Origin: CBDEUK01 sp965250225
GTDB lineage: Bacteria; Pseudomonadota; Gammaproteobacteria; Eutrophobiales; Eutrophobiaceae
DNA: 64,000 bases
Reading direction: 5' to 3'
NCBI GenBank assembly: GCA_965250225.1
Contig: CBDFNQ010000032.1
Coordinates: 1 to 64,000 of the forward strand
Shown: positions 1-7,972 of the stretch, piece after piece
How the letters are laid out: every line of letters starts with the position of its first letter
Position numbering within the stretch: the first letter of the stretch is position 1
Notes under the pieces: model-generated
Told to the model about the DNA's origin: nothing
The model's database searches: none
The model's input: the letters and a program-made list of their open reading frames with translations, nothing else
Position numbers and translations under genes: made by a program

Positions 1-2
1 AA

Positions 3-872
3 GCCGTATCACGCCAATTATCATTAAGTTGGACAGCGATTTATGGGATCATGCAACGTGCGGTCAAACGCGGCCTGGGACGGCGTAAGGCAGAGGTTCC
101 TAAACGCATTGGCGTGGATGAGACCTCGTTCAAGACGGAACACGATTATGTCACTGTGGTCTCGGAAGGAAAGCGGGTGCTGCATGTGGCGTATGAGCGC
201 AAGACCAGTAGCCTTAACCGCTATTACGACACCCTCACAGATGAGCAGAAGGTCGGGATTGAAAGTATCTCGATGGACATGTGGCCCGCGTACATTAAAT
301 CGACCTCAGGTAATATTCCTGAAGCCAGGCACAAGATTGCCTTTGATAAATTTCATGTTGCCAGGTATCTGGGTGATGCCGTCGACAAGGTACGCAGACA
401 CGAACATAAGGTATTGATGAAGGACGGCTATGACGATTTAAAAGGCAGCAAATACGATTGGCTGACTAACATTGGAAACCTGTCTCGCAAACGACAATGT
501 TCGTTCAAAGTCCTCAGAGGAAGCACACTGAAAACAGCACGTGCCTGGGCTATTAAGACCCTAGCCATGACACTGTGGGATTATGTCAGCCGCACCTGGG
601 CCGAGAAACGTTGGAAACAATGGTATGCCTGGGCAATAAGAAGCCGGTTGGAACCCATAAAGAAGGTGGCAAGGCTCATCAAGAAACATCTTTGGGGCAT
701 ACTCAATGCGATTTTATTGAAGGCCAATAACGGTGGTGCAGAAAGTATCAATAGCCGGATCAAAGCCATCAAAATACGCTGTCGAGGATTTCGTAATAAA
801 GCACGTTACATTAATGCTATCTACTTCCATCTTGGTGAACTCGATCTCTATCCGGAAGGCGTGAACCGATGA
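3..872 (+). CDS. ISL3-family transposase, 5' end cut by window edge
   Basis: Catalytic C-terminal part of a DDE transposase that would move an ISL3-type insertion sequence. The frame is open from base 3 with no stop upstream, so the N-terminal zinc-finger and helix-turn-helix part lies outside the window; the internal ATG at 51 is not the true start. Family hallmarks are visible: IGVDETSFK early (first catalytic Asp), SMDMWPAY in the middle (second Asp), then HKIAFDKFHVARYL, and a late segment with NGGAESINSRIKAIK carrying the catalytic Glu. The reading frame is intact to its stop, and an element-end-like sequence follows at 880-901. Family assignment is from recognised motifs; activity is not shown. 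Confidence 0.85.
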   Translation, partial: AVSRQLSLSWTAIYGIMQRAVKRGLGRRKAEVPKRIGVDETSFKTEHDYVTVVSEGKRVLHVAYERKTSSLNRYYDTLTDEQKVGIESISMDMWPAYIKSTSGNIPEARHKIAFDKFHVARYLGDAVDKVRRHEHKVLMKDGYDDLKGSKYDWLTNIGNLSRKRQCSFKVLRGSTLKTARAWAIKTLAMTLWDYVSRTWAEKRWKQWYAWAIRSRLEPIKKVARLIKKHLWGILNAILLKANNGGAESINSRIKAIKIRCRGFRNKARYINAIYFHLGELDLYPEGVNR

Positions 873-879
873 TATTTAC

Positions 880-901
880 CCACTCGATGTAATGAAGACC
901 C
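880..901. repeat. probable right terminal inverted repeat of the ISL3 element
   Basis: About 8 bp after the transposase stop lies a sequence whose reverse complement begins GGGTCTTCATTACATCGAG, the kind of G-rich 20-odd-bp end seen on ISL3 elements. The matching left end is outside the window, so this rests on position and resemblance only. An 8-bp target duplication would start at about 902. Confidence 0.45.
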
Positions 902-991
902 TTAATAGTAAATGACTGTTATTGACTGTTCCCAGATTATGACAGTCGGAATCCAGGCGTGGATCGATTTTGAAAGAAGACACGATGAACA

Positions 992-1013
992 AGCCGGGAT
1001 GATTATCCCGGCT
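992..1013 (-). terminator. stem-loop after the DUF4332 gene
   Basis: A perfect 8-bp GC-rich stem (AGCCGGGA / TCCCGGCT) with a 6-base loop lies 12 bp beyond the stop of the minus-strand gene at 1026-1433. No clear U-run follows on either strand, so it may be an RNA-stabilising hairpin or a weak or factor-dependent terminator. Confidence 0.4.
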
Positions 1014-1025
1014 GTATAATATTAT

Positions 1026-1433
1026 TTAGTGGGAAATTGTCGGGTTTAATTTTTTTGCTTGCTTAATCCATTCTTCTATCATGCTTAGTGCCGGGTTCGC
1101 ATTACATAAATTCTTCAGGCCATTGACTTCAACCATCTTCTCAAACAGATTTTCAGCATTTCGATTACGTAGTTCTTTAATGGTATCTACACCGGCAGCT
1201 TCCAGTAATTCTGAATACTGTTTGCCAATACCTTTGATACGCATGAGGTCAGCAAGGTTGGCCCATTTTAGTAATAGTTTTTCACTGACATCAATTTGAT
1301 CACAAACTTGTTTGCGGCCTTTTGCGTCGCAGCACAGTTCTAGAAAACTTTTGGTTGTTTTGATATTAAGTGCGAATAGTTTTTTTGCATAGGCAGCTCC
1401 AATGCCTTCAATCTCATCGATACGGTAGCTCAT
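1026..1433 (-). CDS. DUF4332 helix-hairpin-helix protein
   Basis: 135-residue cytoplasmic protein with two helix-hairpin-helix-like signatures, IDEIEGIGAAYAKKL near residue 5 and MRIKGIGKQYSELLEAAG near residue 64. This is the arrangement of the DUF4332 family, related to the DNA-binding HhH of DNA polymerase beta and ligases. No catalytic domain is seen. The ATG is preceded by a good ribosome-binding site (GGGGAG about 6 bases upstream). It stands alone between the IS end and hemL, with its own downstream hairpin. DNA or nucleic-acid binding is inferred from the fold; the biological role is unknown. Confidence 0.75.
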   Translation of the reverse strand: MSYRIDEIEGIGAAYAKKLFALNIKTTKSFLELCCDAKGRKQVCDQIDVSEKLLLKWANLADLMRIKGIGKQYSELLEAAGVDTIKELRNRNAENLFEKMVEVNGLKNLCNANPALSMIEEWIKQAKKLNPTISH

Positions 1434-1530
1434 TTTCTTCTCCCCAATTAATTATTAGGTTCTGCTTACAAATAGTATTATAACACTTTTTTTTATTTAA
1501 TTGACAATAAAGCCAATCACAATATCTTTT

Positions 1531-1556
1531 AAAAAAACCTTGGTTTATGAAAACCA
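1531..1556 (-). terminator. rho-independent terminator of hemL
   Basis: Read on the minus strand directly after the hemL stop: a 6-bp stem (TGGTTT / AAACCA, loop TCAT) followed within a few bases by a run of seven T. It would end the thiD-thiE-hemL transcript. Confidence 0.6.
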
Positions 1557-1559
1557 CCT

Positions 1560-2834
1560 TTAAAGGGTTTTCATAACTTGATGGGAGGCTAGGATGGTTT
1601 TTTCAATATCATCCCTTGTGTGGCTGCTGGAAACAAAACCGGCTTCGAATGACGATGACGCCAGGTAAATTCCGTTATCTAGCATGCCATGAAAAAAAGT
1701 ATTAAAACGTTCGGCATTACAATTCATGACCTGATCAAATCGTTCAATTACCTTTTCATTAGAAAAAAACAAACCGAACATGCCACCAATTTGATGGGTG
1801 GAAAATGGTACGGATAATTCTTTAGCCTGTTGCTGTATTCCATCAACCAATCTTTGGGTCATCTCAGAGAGATCTTGAAAGAAATTTGATTTGGATATTA
1901 ATTTTAATGTGGTTATACCTGCACTCATGGCGACAGGGTTTCCGGATAAGGTGCCGGCTTGATAGACAGGGCCATCGGGTGCGATAAAATCCATGATAAT
2001 TGATTTGCCACCAAATGCTCCCACAGGCATACCACCACCAATGACCTTGCCGAGTACCGTTAAATCAGGAACGATAGAATAAATTGATTGCGCGCCTGCC
2101 AGTGCCACACGAAATCCTGACATCACTTCATCAAAAATTAATACAGAGTTGTATTCATCACACAGTGAGCGTAATCCATTTAAAAAATCAGCTGTACCTG
2201 GTACGCAATTCATGTTGCCTGCAATAGGTTCAACGATAATGGCAGCAATTTCTTCACCGATATCACTGAAGACAGATTTTATTTGATCAAGGTCGTTATA
2301 ATTTAATGTGATTGTAAGTTTGGCAACATCCGCTGGCACGCCAGGGGATGTTGGGACACCTAATGTTAATGCACCGGATCCTGCTTTTACTAGTAAAGAA
2401 TCTGCATGGCCGTGATAACAACCTTCAAACTTAATAATTTTATCTCGTCCTGTGTATCCACGAGCCAGACGGATTGCACTCATTGCAGCTTCAGTTCCCG
2501 AGCTCACCATGCGGACTTTTTCTATCGATGACATGAGCGAGCAGATGAGGTTTGCCATTTCGGTTTCTATCTCAGTGGGCGCACCAAAGCTGAGGCCATT
2601 CTCGGCTGTTTGTTGTACGGCTTGTATGACCTCGTCGTGCGCGTGCCCCAGGATCATCGGACCCCAGGAACCTACATAATCGATGTATTGTTTGTTATTG
2701 GTATCGAATACATAGGCCCCTTTGGCTTTTTTGAAAAAGACTGGAGCACCACCTACTGATTTAAATGCACGCACAGGTGAATTAACACCACCAGGAATTG
2801 TTTTTTGGGCTTGTTCAAATAAAGATTGGCTCAT
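1560..2834 (-). CDS. hemL: glutamate-1-semialdehyde 2,1-aminomutase
   Basis: PLP enzyme converting glutamate-1-semialdehyde to 5-aminolevulinate, the last step of the C5 route into tetrapyrroles. Length (424 aa) is that of the family. The start is typical (PGGVNSPVRAFKSVGG), the PLP-phosphate loop SSGTEAAMSAIRLARG is at about 111-126, GCYHGHAD follows at 138-145, FDEVMSGFR at 234-242, and the PLP-binding lysine is K263 in VLGKVIGGGMPVGAFGG. It lies downstream of thiD and thiE on the same strand, 24 bp after thiE, so they are probably co-transcribed; hemJ, another haem gene, is nearby. No disruption is seen. Confidence 0.97.
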   Translation of the reverse strand: MSQSLFEQAQKTIPGGVNSPVRAFKSVGGAPVFFKKAKGAYVFDTNNKQYIDYVGSWGPMILGHAHDEVIQAVQQTAENGLSFGAPTEIETEMANLICSLMSSIEKVRMVSSGTEAAMSAIRLARGYTGRDKIIKFEGCYHGHADSLLVKAGSGALTLGVPTSPGVPADVAKLTITLNYNDLDQIKSVFSDIGEEIAAIIVEPIAGNMNCVPGTADFLNGLRSLCDEYNSVLIFDEVMSGFRVALAGAQSIYSIVPDLTVLGKVIGGGMPVGAFGGKSIIMDFIAPDGPVYQAGTLSGNPVAMSAGITTLKLISKSNFFQDLSEMTQRLVDGIQQQAKELSVPFSTHQIGGMFGLFFSNEKVIERFDQVMNCNAERFNTFFHGMLDNGIYLASSSFEAGFVSSSHTRDDIEKTILASHQVMKTL

Positions 2835-2858
2835 GTTTTTTATTAAATTGGAAAATTA

Positions 2859-3491
2859 TTAGTTTTGATAAAGTGATAAATATTGTTTCGCCTGGAAGTA
2901 TGGATCAGAATGCGCATAGAGGCCACTGATCACCGCCAGATAATCCGCTCCAGCCAAAACCAGTTCCTTACTATTTTCAGGCGTAATACCTCCGATAGCA
3001 ACGATAGGGATCGTTAACACCGACTTTGCTTGTTTCAGTAATTGTGTATTTGCCTGTGGAGCGTTGGGTTTGTTTATGGACGAAAAAAATGAACCAAAAG
3101 CAATGTAATCTGCGCCATTATTTTCGGCCATCACAGCACGATCGAGTTCGTTATAACAAGACACACCTATTATTTTATCGGGCAGTTCATTTCGTGTCAT
3201 TTCCAGCGATAAACCATTCTTGCCTATGTGTATGCCATCGGCATCGAGTTTTTTGGCCAGCTGGACATCGTCATTGATAATGAAAAGCACATTGAATTCA
3301 TTACAGAGTTCTAACAGTGTAAAAGCAAGTTTGCTTTTTTTCTGATCGTTTTCCTGCTTGTTACGATATTGTAAAATATTAACGCCAGCGTTGAACAGTG
3401 CTGTCGTTTTCTTGAGGATATCGTCATGCTCAAAATTATCGCAATCGGTAATAGCGTAGATTTTGTTTGCTGTCTGAAAAGTCTTTGTCAT
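2859..3491 (-). CDS. thiE: thiamine-phosphate synthase
   Basis: Joins HMP-diphosphate to the thiazole phosphate to give thiamine monophosphate. 210-residue TIM barrel with family motifs: ILQYRNK near residue 40 (diphosphate contact), FIINDDVQLAKKLDADGIHIGK at about 70-92, GVSCYN, YIAFGSFFSS near 131 and IVAIGGITPEN near 163 (phosphate site). Its ATG overlaps the thiD stop in an ATGA junction, so translation is probably coupled. The usual HLGQ..D motif reads HIGKNG here, a mild variation. It is cytoplasmic and a typical neighbour of thiD. Confidence 0.93.
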   Translation of the reverse strand: MTKTFQTANKIYAITDCDNFEHDDILKKTTALFNAGVNILQYRNKQENDQKKSKLAFTLLELCNEFNVLFIINDDVQLAKKLDADGIHIGKNGLSLEMTRNELPDKIIGVSCYNELDRAVMAENNGADYIAFGSFFSSINKPNAPQANTQLLKQAKSVLTIPIVAIGGITPENSKELVLAGADYLAVISGLYAHSDPYFQAKQYLSLYQN

Positions 3492-4309
3492 ATTTTATCG
3501 TAGGCATAAAAGCGGTTTGGAATGTACCGTCCATTTTTTTTATAATTGGCATGTTTAAGGCTTTGCCAGCAAAATTCAAGGGCAGAACCGACAGCCGTTT
3601 CAACAGGATGATTCAATGCAAGTTGTGCACTGATTACAGATGTCAGAGTACAACCACTGCCATGATATTCACCATCGAGCCTTGGGAAATTGAACCGCTT
3701 GACGACATTATTTTCCATATAAAGCTGATGATGAACCTGTTCTATTTCTTCATGAGTTCCTGTGATTAATACATTCGGGCAGCCTGTTTGCAGTAGCCGT
3801 TCTGCCGCTTGGTTGATAGTCTCTTGCTGAGTCAAATCACGGGCTTCAATACTATTTGGCGTGATTACAGTGCACAGTGGAATTAGGTTTTTCAAGACAT
3901 CATCACACATTGTTTCTGTGCTGAAGGATGTTCCAGAGCTGGGATGTATAATCGGATCGAATACAACGGGTAGACTCTCTTCTTCTTCGAGGATCTGAAT
4001 AATAGCGTGCAGAATTTCCTGGCTGCCAATAGCACCGATTTTAATAATAGCAATATCCATTTCTTCTAGTAGTGTGTATGCTTGGCGTTTAAAATCTTCT
4101 GGTTTTTGTGGAATGATATTTTGGACGCCTTGATTCAGACTTTGTTCGGTCAGGACGGTAATGACAGAAACTGGCTGGCAATGGTTTGCGATAATACTTT
4201 CAGTGTCAGCCTGAATACCTGCACCACCACTGGGATCATGACCCGCCAGGATCAACACGATGGGTTTGTCTTCAATCATATCAATCATATCATTCATAGT
4301 GTTTTTCAT
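3488..4309 (-). CDS. thiD: hydroxymethylpyrimidine/phosphomethylpyrimidine kinase
   Basis: Ribokinase-fold kinase that phosphorylates HMP and HMP-P, feeding thiE. Visible motifs: LILAGHDPSGGAGIQAD near the N-terminus (substrate site), VFDPIIHPSSG in the middle, TPNSIEARDL, VLITGTH and the C-terminal DGEYHGSGCTLTSVISA (anion hole and catalytic Asp-Gly-x-Gly-type loop, here with Ser before GC). The open frame runs on to 4537, but the extra 76 residues are low-complexity and overlap the plus-strand rubredoxin gene. I place the start at the ATG at 4309; ATGs at 4297 and 4288 are equally possible, since none has a strong ribosome-binding site. ATGA overlap with thiE. Confidence 0.9.
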   Translation of the reverse strand: MKNTMNDMIDMIEDKPIVLILAGHDPSGGAGIQADTESIIANHCQPVSVITVLTEQSLNQGVQNIIPQKPEDFKRQAYTLLEEMDIAIIKIGAIGSQEILHAIIQILEEEESLPVVFDPIIHPSSGTSFSTETMCDDVLKNLIPLCTVITPNSIEARDLTQQETINQAAERLLQTGCPNVLITGTHEEIEQVHHQLYMENNVVKRFNFPRLDGEYHGSGCTLTSVISAQLALNHPVETAVGSALEFCWQSLKHANYKKNGRYIPNRFYAYDKI

Positions 4310-4452
4310 TGTAACCGTGTTGTCAGGAATTAATAAAAAAAGAATGGGATTATTGAGTGAAAAAATCGATAAACTTTTTTGTTGATCGATTGTGATAACT
4401 GGGTATTCTTGATCATCCAGTTTTTTGTAATTATTTGTGGGAACAGTTTTAA

Positions 4453-4617
4453 ATGAAACAATATATGTGTGTGATCTGTGGTTATGTCTATGATGAAGAG
4501 CAGGGATGGCCTGAAGATGGGATAAAGCCTGGCACAAAATGGGAAGCTGTTCCAGAAGATTGGGTATGTCCTGATTGTGGTGCTGTTAAAGCAGATTTTG
4601 AAATGGTTGAGATCTAG
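4453..4617 (+). CDS. rubredoxin
   Basis: Small 54-residue one-iron electron carrier. Translation gives two CxxC-type knuckles, CVICGYVYD (C6, C9) and VCPDCGAVK (C39, C42), with the conserved aromatic and acidic core GWPEDGIKPGT and WEAVPEDW between them. That is the full rubredoxin pattern and length. It faces away from thiD, an arrangement common in gammaproteobacteria, and its 3' end overlaps the convergent hemJ stop by 4 bp. The electron-transfer partner is not in the window. Confidence 0.95.
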   Translation: MKQYMCVICGYVYDEEQGWPEDGIKPGTKWEAVPEDWVCPDCGAVKADFEMVEI

Positions 4618-5039
4618 AATGGTTTCACAACAGCAAGAATAATGATAATAACAAGAAGCAGTACAGGGATTTCATTGAACCATCGATACCAGGTATGTGA
4701 CTTATGGTTGCGATCGTGCTTAAAATCCATGAGTAATTTACCACAATAGATATGGTATATGACTAACAGGGTAATCGCCGCCAGCTTTACCAATAACCAG
4801 CCCTCGCCAGAGTAGCTGCCTATACCAATTTTAATAATGAGTGCTGTGCCAAATAGCAGTGTCAGGATCATGCCTGGTGTCATAATGCCATAATACAGTT
4901 TGCGTTCCATGACCTTGAAACGTTCAATGCTAATTTTATCCTCCGCCATGACATGATAGACAAACAGACGCGGTAGATAGAACAGCCCAGCAAACCACGT
5001 GACCATGAAAGTAAGATGAAATGCCTTTAACCAGAGCAT
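4614..5039 (-). CDS. hemJ: HemJ-type protoporphyrinogen IX oxidase
   Basis: Inner-membrane haem-pathway enzyme of the HemJ (formerly UPF0093) family, oxidising protoporphyrinogen IX. 141 residues, four hydrophobic spans, starting with the family signature MLWLKAFHLTFMVTWFAGL then FYLPRLFVYH, including the conserved His near residue 8. The open frame extends upstream to 5192 only because an insertion happens to be open; the ATG at 5039 is the HemJ start. Immediately upstream is a 140-bp insertion and a second 59-bp copy of the first 19 codons (see repeats). A reading frame begun at the ancestral start (5238) ends at 5050, 11 bp before this ATG, so re-initiation could keep the gene expressed. 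Confidence 0.9.
   Translation of the reverse strand: MLWLKAFHLTFMVTWFAGLFYLPRLFVYHVMAEDKISIERFKVMERKLYYGIMTPGMILTLLFGTALIIKIGIGSYSGEGWLLVKLAAITLLVIYHIYCGKLLMDFKHDRNHKSHTWYRWFNEIPVLLLVIIIILAVVKPF
4981..5039. repeat. 59-bp direct repeat, copy A (5' end of hemJ)
   Basis: Identical over 59 bases to 5180-5238. It covers the start codon and first 19 codons of the intact hemJ. Confidence 0.97.
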
Positions 5040-5179
5040 GAGTACTATTTTATAGTAGGGCTGTTCGCGCGACCATGGATGGTCGCACACGAGCGTAGTG
5101 AGTGAGAGCGTGCACGAACTTGATTCGTGCAAAGCGTCTGCGCATGCGGACAGGAGTTCGCTGTGCGCGTAGATGAGAC
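5040..5179. mobile_element. 140-bp palindrome-rich insertion in the hemJ 5' region
   Basis: Segment between the two 59-bp repeats. It holds nested inverted repeats, for example GCGACCAT / ATGGTCGC and GCACGAA / TTCGTGC. A GGGCTGTT near its start is complementary to AACAGCCC at the flanking repeat. It encodes nothing recognisable. Its GC content is higher than the neighbouring sequence. It resembles a small palindromic repeat element rather than a coding insertion. Confidence 0.5.
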
Positions 5180-5238
5180 AACAGCCCAGCAAACCACGTG
5201 ACCATGAAAGTAAGATGAAATGCCTTTAACCAGAGCAT
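5180..5238. repeat. 59-bp direct repeat, copy B (orphan hemJ 5' end)
   Basis: Second copy of the hemJ start. It sits at natural spacing from the upstream tlpA-like gene (stop at 5247), so this is probably the ancestral start position. The frame beginning here reads 19 HemJ residues, then leaves HemJ sequence in the insertion and stops at 5050. Confidence 0.95.
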
Positions 5239-5246
5239 AATATTAG

Positions 5247-5783
5247 CTACAAGCTAGTAGCGATAAGTGGTTTATGACTAGTTGCTAGCAACTGGTGAGA
5301 GAGTAAGTCTTCGATCTTGCCTCGAAGATTGTTAATGTCCATTGTTCCAGTTTTTCGTTGAATAATATCTCCGTTGGGGGCAATTAAAAAACTACTTGGC
5401 GTCACGCTCACATCACCAAATGCTTTTGCTGCGTTTCCATCTATATCCAAAGCAACTGAATAGGGTATATCGTTATTCTCAACATAAGCCATAACCTCAT
5501 TGGGGGGATTATACTGGACAGCAACACCAATCATTTCCAGGCCTTTGGGATGTAATTCATTGTACATCGTGAATAAATGAGGCATTTCTTCCATACAAGT
5601 TGAGCACGTTGTAGCCCAGAAATTGATCAGCACGGGTTTGCCTTTTAAATTGGATAAGCGAATTTCACTGCCATCAATTATTTTGAAACTGACATCAGGT
5701 GCCGGTATTGAGCGCTGAAACCAGAACAACAGACTGATGGCAAATACGGCCAGGCAGACAGCAATAGCGAGAAGTTTTTTCAA
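5247..5783 (-). CDS. TlpA/ResA-like periplasmic thiol-disulfide oxidoreductase
   Basis: 178-residue membrane-anchored thioredoxin-fold protein. One N-terminal hydrophobic segment (residues 3-22) serves as an uncleaved anchor or signal. The fold motif INFWATTCSTCMEEMPHL carries the redox pair C60-x-x-C63, and TPSSFLIAPNG near 127 holds the cis-proline loop. It would reduce periplasmic disulfides, for example during cytochrome c maturation; the specific partner is not visible. It is upstream of hemJ and only 13 bp downstream of the DUF4126 gene, so the three are probably one operon. Confidence 0.88.
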   Translation of the reverse strand: MKKLLAIAVCLAVFAISLLFWFQRSIPAPDVSFKIIDGSEIRLSNLKGKPVLINFWATTCSTCMEEMPHLFTMYNELHPKGLEMIGVAVQYNPPNEVMAYVENNDIPYSVALDIDGNAAKAFGDVSVTPSSFLIAPNGDIIQRKTGTMDINNLRGKIEDLLSHQLLATSHKPLIATSL

Positions 5784-5796
5784 TGGAACTAATAAA

Positions 5797-6447
5797 TTAG
5801 TCTGTGCTGATTTTTTCTAACTCTGTATGGCTGTCTTCATTGTAATTCGTTTTCTCCCCCTGGATCATGTTGCGAATAAAACCAAATACTTTTTTAATGG
5901 CACGCCAGAGTTTCGGAAGAAACCAGATGACAAAAATGATAAACAGGATCATAAAGCCTATAAATATTGTTGGATGATTCAATGCTGCCCATAATCCTGC
6001 TATGACTGCAATATCTTCAGTGATTGAAGCAGTCCAGTTTGTTACAGGTTCGGGCGAGGTATTGATCATCACTCGACTACCGGCTTTGGTTAAGTGTGCC
6101 CCAGTTGCGATCGTACCGCCCAGTAGAAATGCAGCCAATTCTACAGCTGGGGTTGTGTCACCTACTGCGCCCATGGCCAAAATTGCACCTGCAGGGATGC
6201 GGATAAAGGTATGGATGGAATCCCAGGCTGTGTCGACACCGGGTGTTTTGTCAGCAAAAAATTCAACACAATACATAAGACCAGCTGCAAACATCACTAA
6301 AGGATCCGCAACGACCATAAGCTCTTGCGGTAATACCACATTGCCAGTATTGGCCATGTAACCCAACATAAAAATAGCCGCGTAGAGATTAATACCACTG
6401 GCCCAGGCCACGCCCATCGTTAATGCAATGATTTCAACTGTATCCAT
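5797..6447 (-). CDS. DUF4126 family membrane protein
   Basis: 216-residue integral membrane protein with several hydrophobic spans. The family start is recognisable (ALTMGVAWASGINLYAAIFMLG), followed by FFADKTPGVDTAWDSIHTFIRIPAGAI. It ends in a charged cytoplasmic tail (GEKTNYNEDSHTELEKISTD). DUF4126 proteins have no established function. It is the first gene of the DUF4126, tlpA-like, hemJ set. Confidence 0.8.
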   Translation of the reverse strand: MDTVEIIALTMGVAWASGINLYAAIFMLGYMANTGNVVLPQELMVVADPLVMFAAGLMYCVEFFADKTPGVDTAWDSIHTFIRIPAGAILAMGAVGDTTPAVELAAFLLGGTIATGAHLTKAGSRVMINTSPEPVTNWTASITEDIAVIAGLWAALNHPTIFIGFMILFIIFVIWFLPKLWRAIKKVFGFIRNMIQGEKTNYNEDSHTELEKISTD

Positions 6448-6803
6448 AATTATTTCTGTCCTTCTATGAGTTGGTGTGAGATGTATACATCAATAGTGAC
6501 AGCTTAATGTATTTGTCGGAGTTAGAACAACGAATGCCACTATTGTCCTTGTTCTTTTTAGAGGCGTCCCTGGCGAGCAAAGTTCATCCTGGAGGCCATA
6601 GCCAGGCTAGGAAACCTTTATATATCAGGTCTTTTTGCTTGACAGCTTGAAGTAATCTCTTTAGCATTACTCTATGATTTAACTGCCAATAGCCGTTAAA
6701 TCATGCTAATAATAATAAAAAATCGATTTCAAGCGGCTTCGGCCGCTTTTTTTGTTTCCCGCAATATAAATATAAGTCTTCCTTATCGTGCTTACCAACG
6801 CCA
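6448..6803. other. intergenic region before argC
   Basis: 356 bp without a gene. It contains a perfect 10-bp inverted repeat, ATGATTTAAC (6674-6683) / GTTAAATCAT (6695-6704), with an outer TTAGCAT / ATGCTAA pair, then the terminator at 6731-6753. The series could end a short plus-strand transcript or form an argC leader; I recognise no known RNA family. Confidence 0.5.
6731..6753 (+). terminator. rho-independent terminator upstream of argC
   Basis: Stem AAGCGGC / GCCGCTT with a TTCG tetraloop followed by a T-run (TTTTTTTG). Canonical intrinsic terminator on the plus strand, but no plus-strand gene lies upstream, suggesting an unannotated short transcript or attenuation ahead of argC. Confidence 0.8.
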
Positions 6804-7853
6804 ATGAATACACATTCAGAAAGAAAAATTAATATAGGGATTGTCGGCGCGACCGGATATACCGGTGTCGAATTAATTCGGTTGTTGCTGAAGCATCCAT
6901 CAGTGATTATTTCGGTGGTGACCTCGGATGTGGAATCGGGGAATTCGGCTGCCGATGTTTTCCCCAGTTTACGTGGCGAAATTGAATTGGTGTTTAGTCC
7001 GCATAAAACAGGTGAGTTGCAAGACTGTGATATTGTCTTTTATGCAACACCACATGCTACTTCGATGCATCTGGTGCCAGATTTATTGGAAGCTGGTGTG
7101 AAGATCATTGATTTGTCAGCAGATTTTCGGATCCAGGATGTAGGGCTTTGGCATGATTGGTATGGCGTTGAACATGTTTGTCCAGAATTACTTGAAGAAG
7201 CGGTGTATGGATTGCCGGAAGTTAACCGTGAAATCATTAAATCAGCGAGACTTGTCGCGAATCCTGGCTGTTACCCGACAGCGATTACCTTGGCATTAAT
7301 ACCTGCCCTTGAAAGAAATTGTATCAATCCAGCCAGTATTATTGCTGATGCGAAATCAGGTATCAGTGGTGCTGGTAGAAAAGCCTCTGTGGCAAGCTTG
7401 TCTACCGAAGTGGGGGAAACCTTCAAGGCCTATGGACTTTCCGGACATCGGCATTTACCGGAAATCTGTCAGACATTGAACGCAGTTGCCAGTGAGCCTG
7501 TAGGTTTAACATTCGTTCCTCATCTGCTGCCGATAAACCGCGGGATCTTCGCGAGTATTTATATTGAGCCGCTAGGCAAGGATGATTTGCAACAGGTTTA
7601 TCTAGATCGTTATATAAATGAGCCTTTCGTGGATGTGCTTGAGCCTGGATCACAACCGGATACGCGATCAGTAAGAGGGACTAATCTTTGTCGTATAGCA
7701 CTGCATCAGGATCACAGTGGCGGAAGAACGGTTATTTTGTCAGTGATCGACAATTTGGTAAAGGGTGCTGCTGGCCAGGCAATTCAGAATATGAACATAA
7801 TGTTTGATCTCGATGAGCAGATTGGTCTCGAATTAATAGCACTATACCCATAA
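6804..7853 (+). CDS. argC: N-acetyl-gamma-glutamyl-phosphate reductase
   Basis: NADPH-dependent reductase of arginine biosynthesis making N-acetylglutamate 5-semialdehyde. 349 aa, normal length. N-terminal Rossmann motif GIVGATGYTGVELIRLL (11-28), LSADFR near 104, active-site Cys C156 in NPGCYPT, SGISGAGR and the conserved GHRHLPEI at about 214-221. Start ATG at 6804; a second in-frame start is not needed. Downstream genes follow after 119 bp, which include a small TAAGTGA / TCACTTA hairpin at 7851-7868. Confidence 0.96.
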   Translation: MNTHSERKINIGIVGATGYTGVELIRLLLKHPSVIISVVTSDVESGNSAADVFPSLRGEIELVFSPHKTGELQDCDIVFYATPHATSMHLVPDLLEAGVKIIDLSADFRIQDVGLWHDWYGVEHVCPELLEEAVYGLPEVNREIIKSARLVANPGCYPTAITLALIPALERNCINPASIIADAKSGISGAGRKASVASLSTEVGETFKAYGLSGHRHLPEICQTLNAVASEPVGLTFVPHLLPINRGIFASIYIEPLGKDDLQQVYLDRYINEPFVDVLEPGSQPDTRSVRGTNLCRIALHQDHSGGRTVILSVIDNLVKGAAGQAIQNMNIMFDLDEQIGLELIALYP

Positions 7854-7972
7854 GTGATTGCTCACTTAATGTGGCAGTAGGACTTTTGCATAATTGGAAT
7901 TAATCGACATAAACGAAACAAATAGTTATCGGCCGGAATTTACCATGTGGTAATTTCCGTGCTGGAGGATGT

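Noticed and set aside
5050..5238. 62-codon frame beginning like HemJ
   Set aside because: Only the duplicated 5' end of hemJ read into the insertion; not a separate gene.
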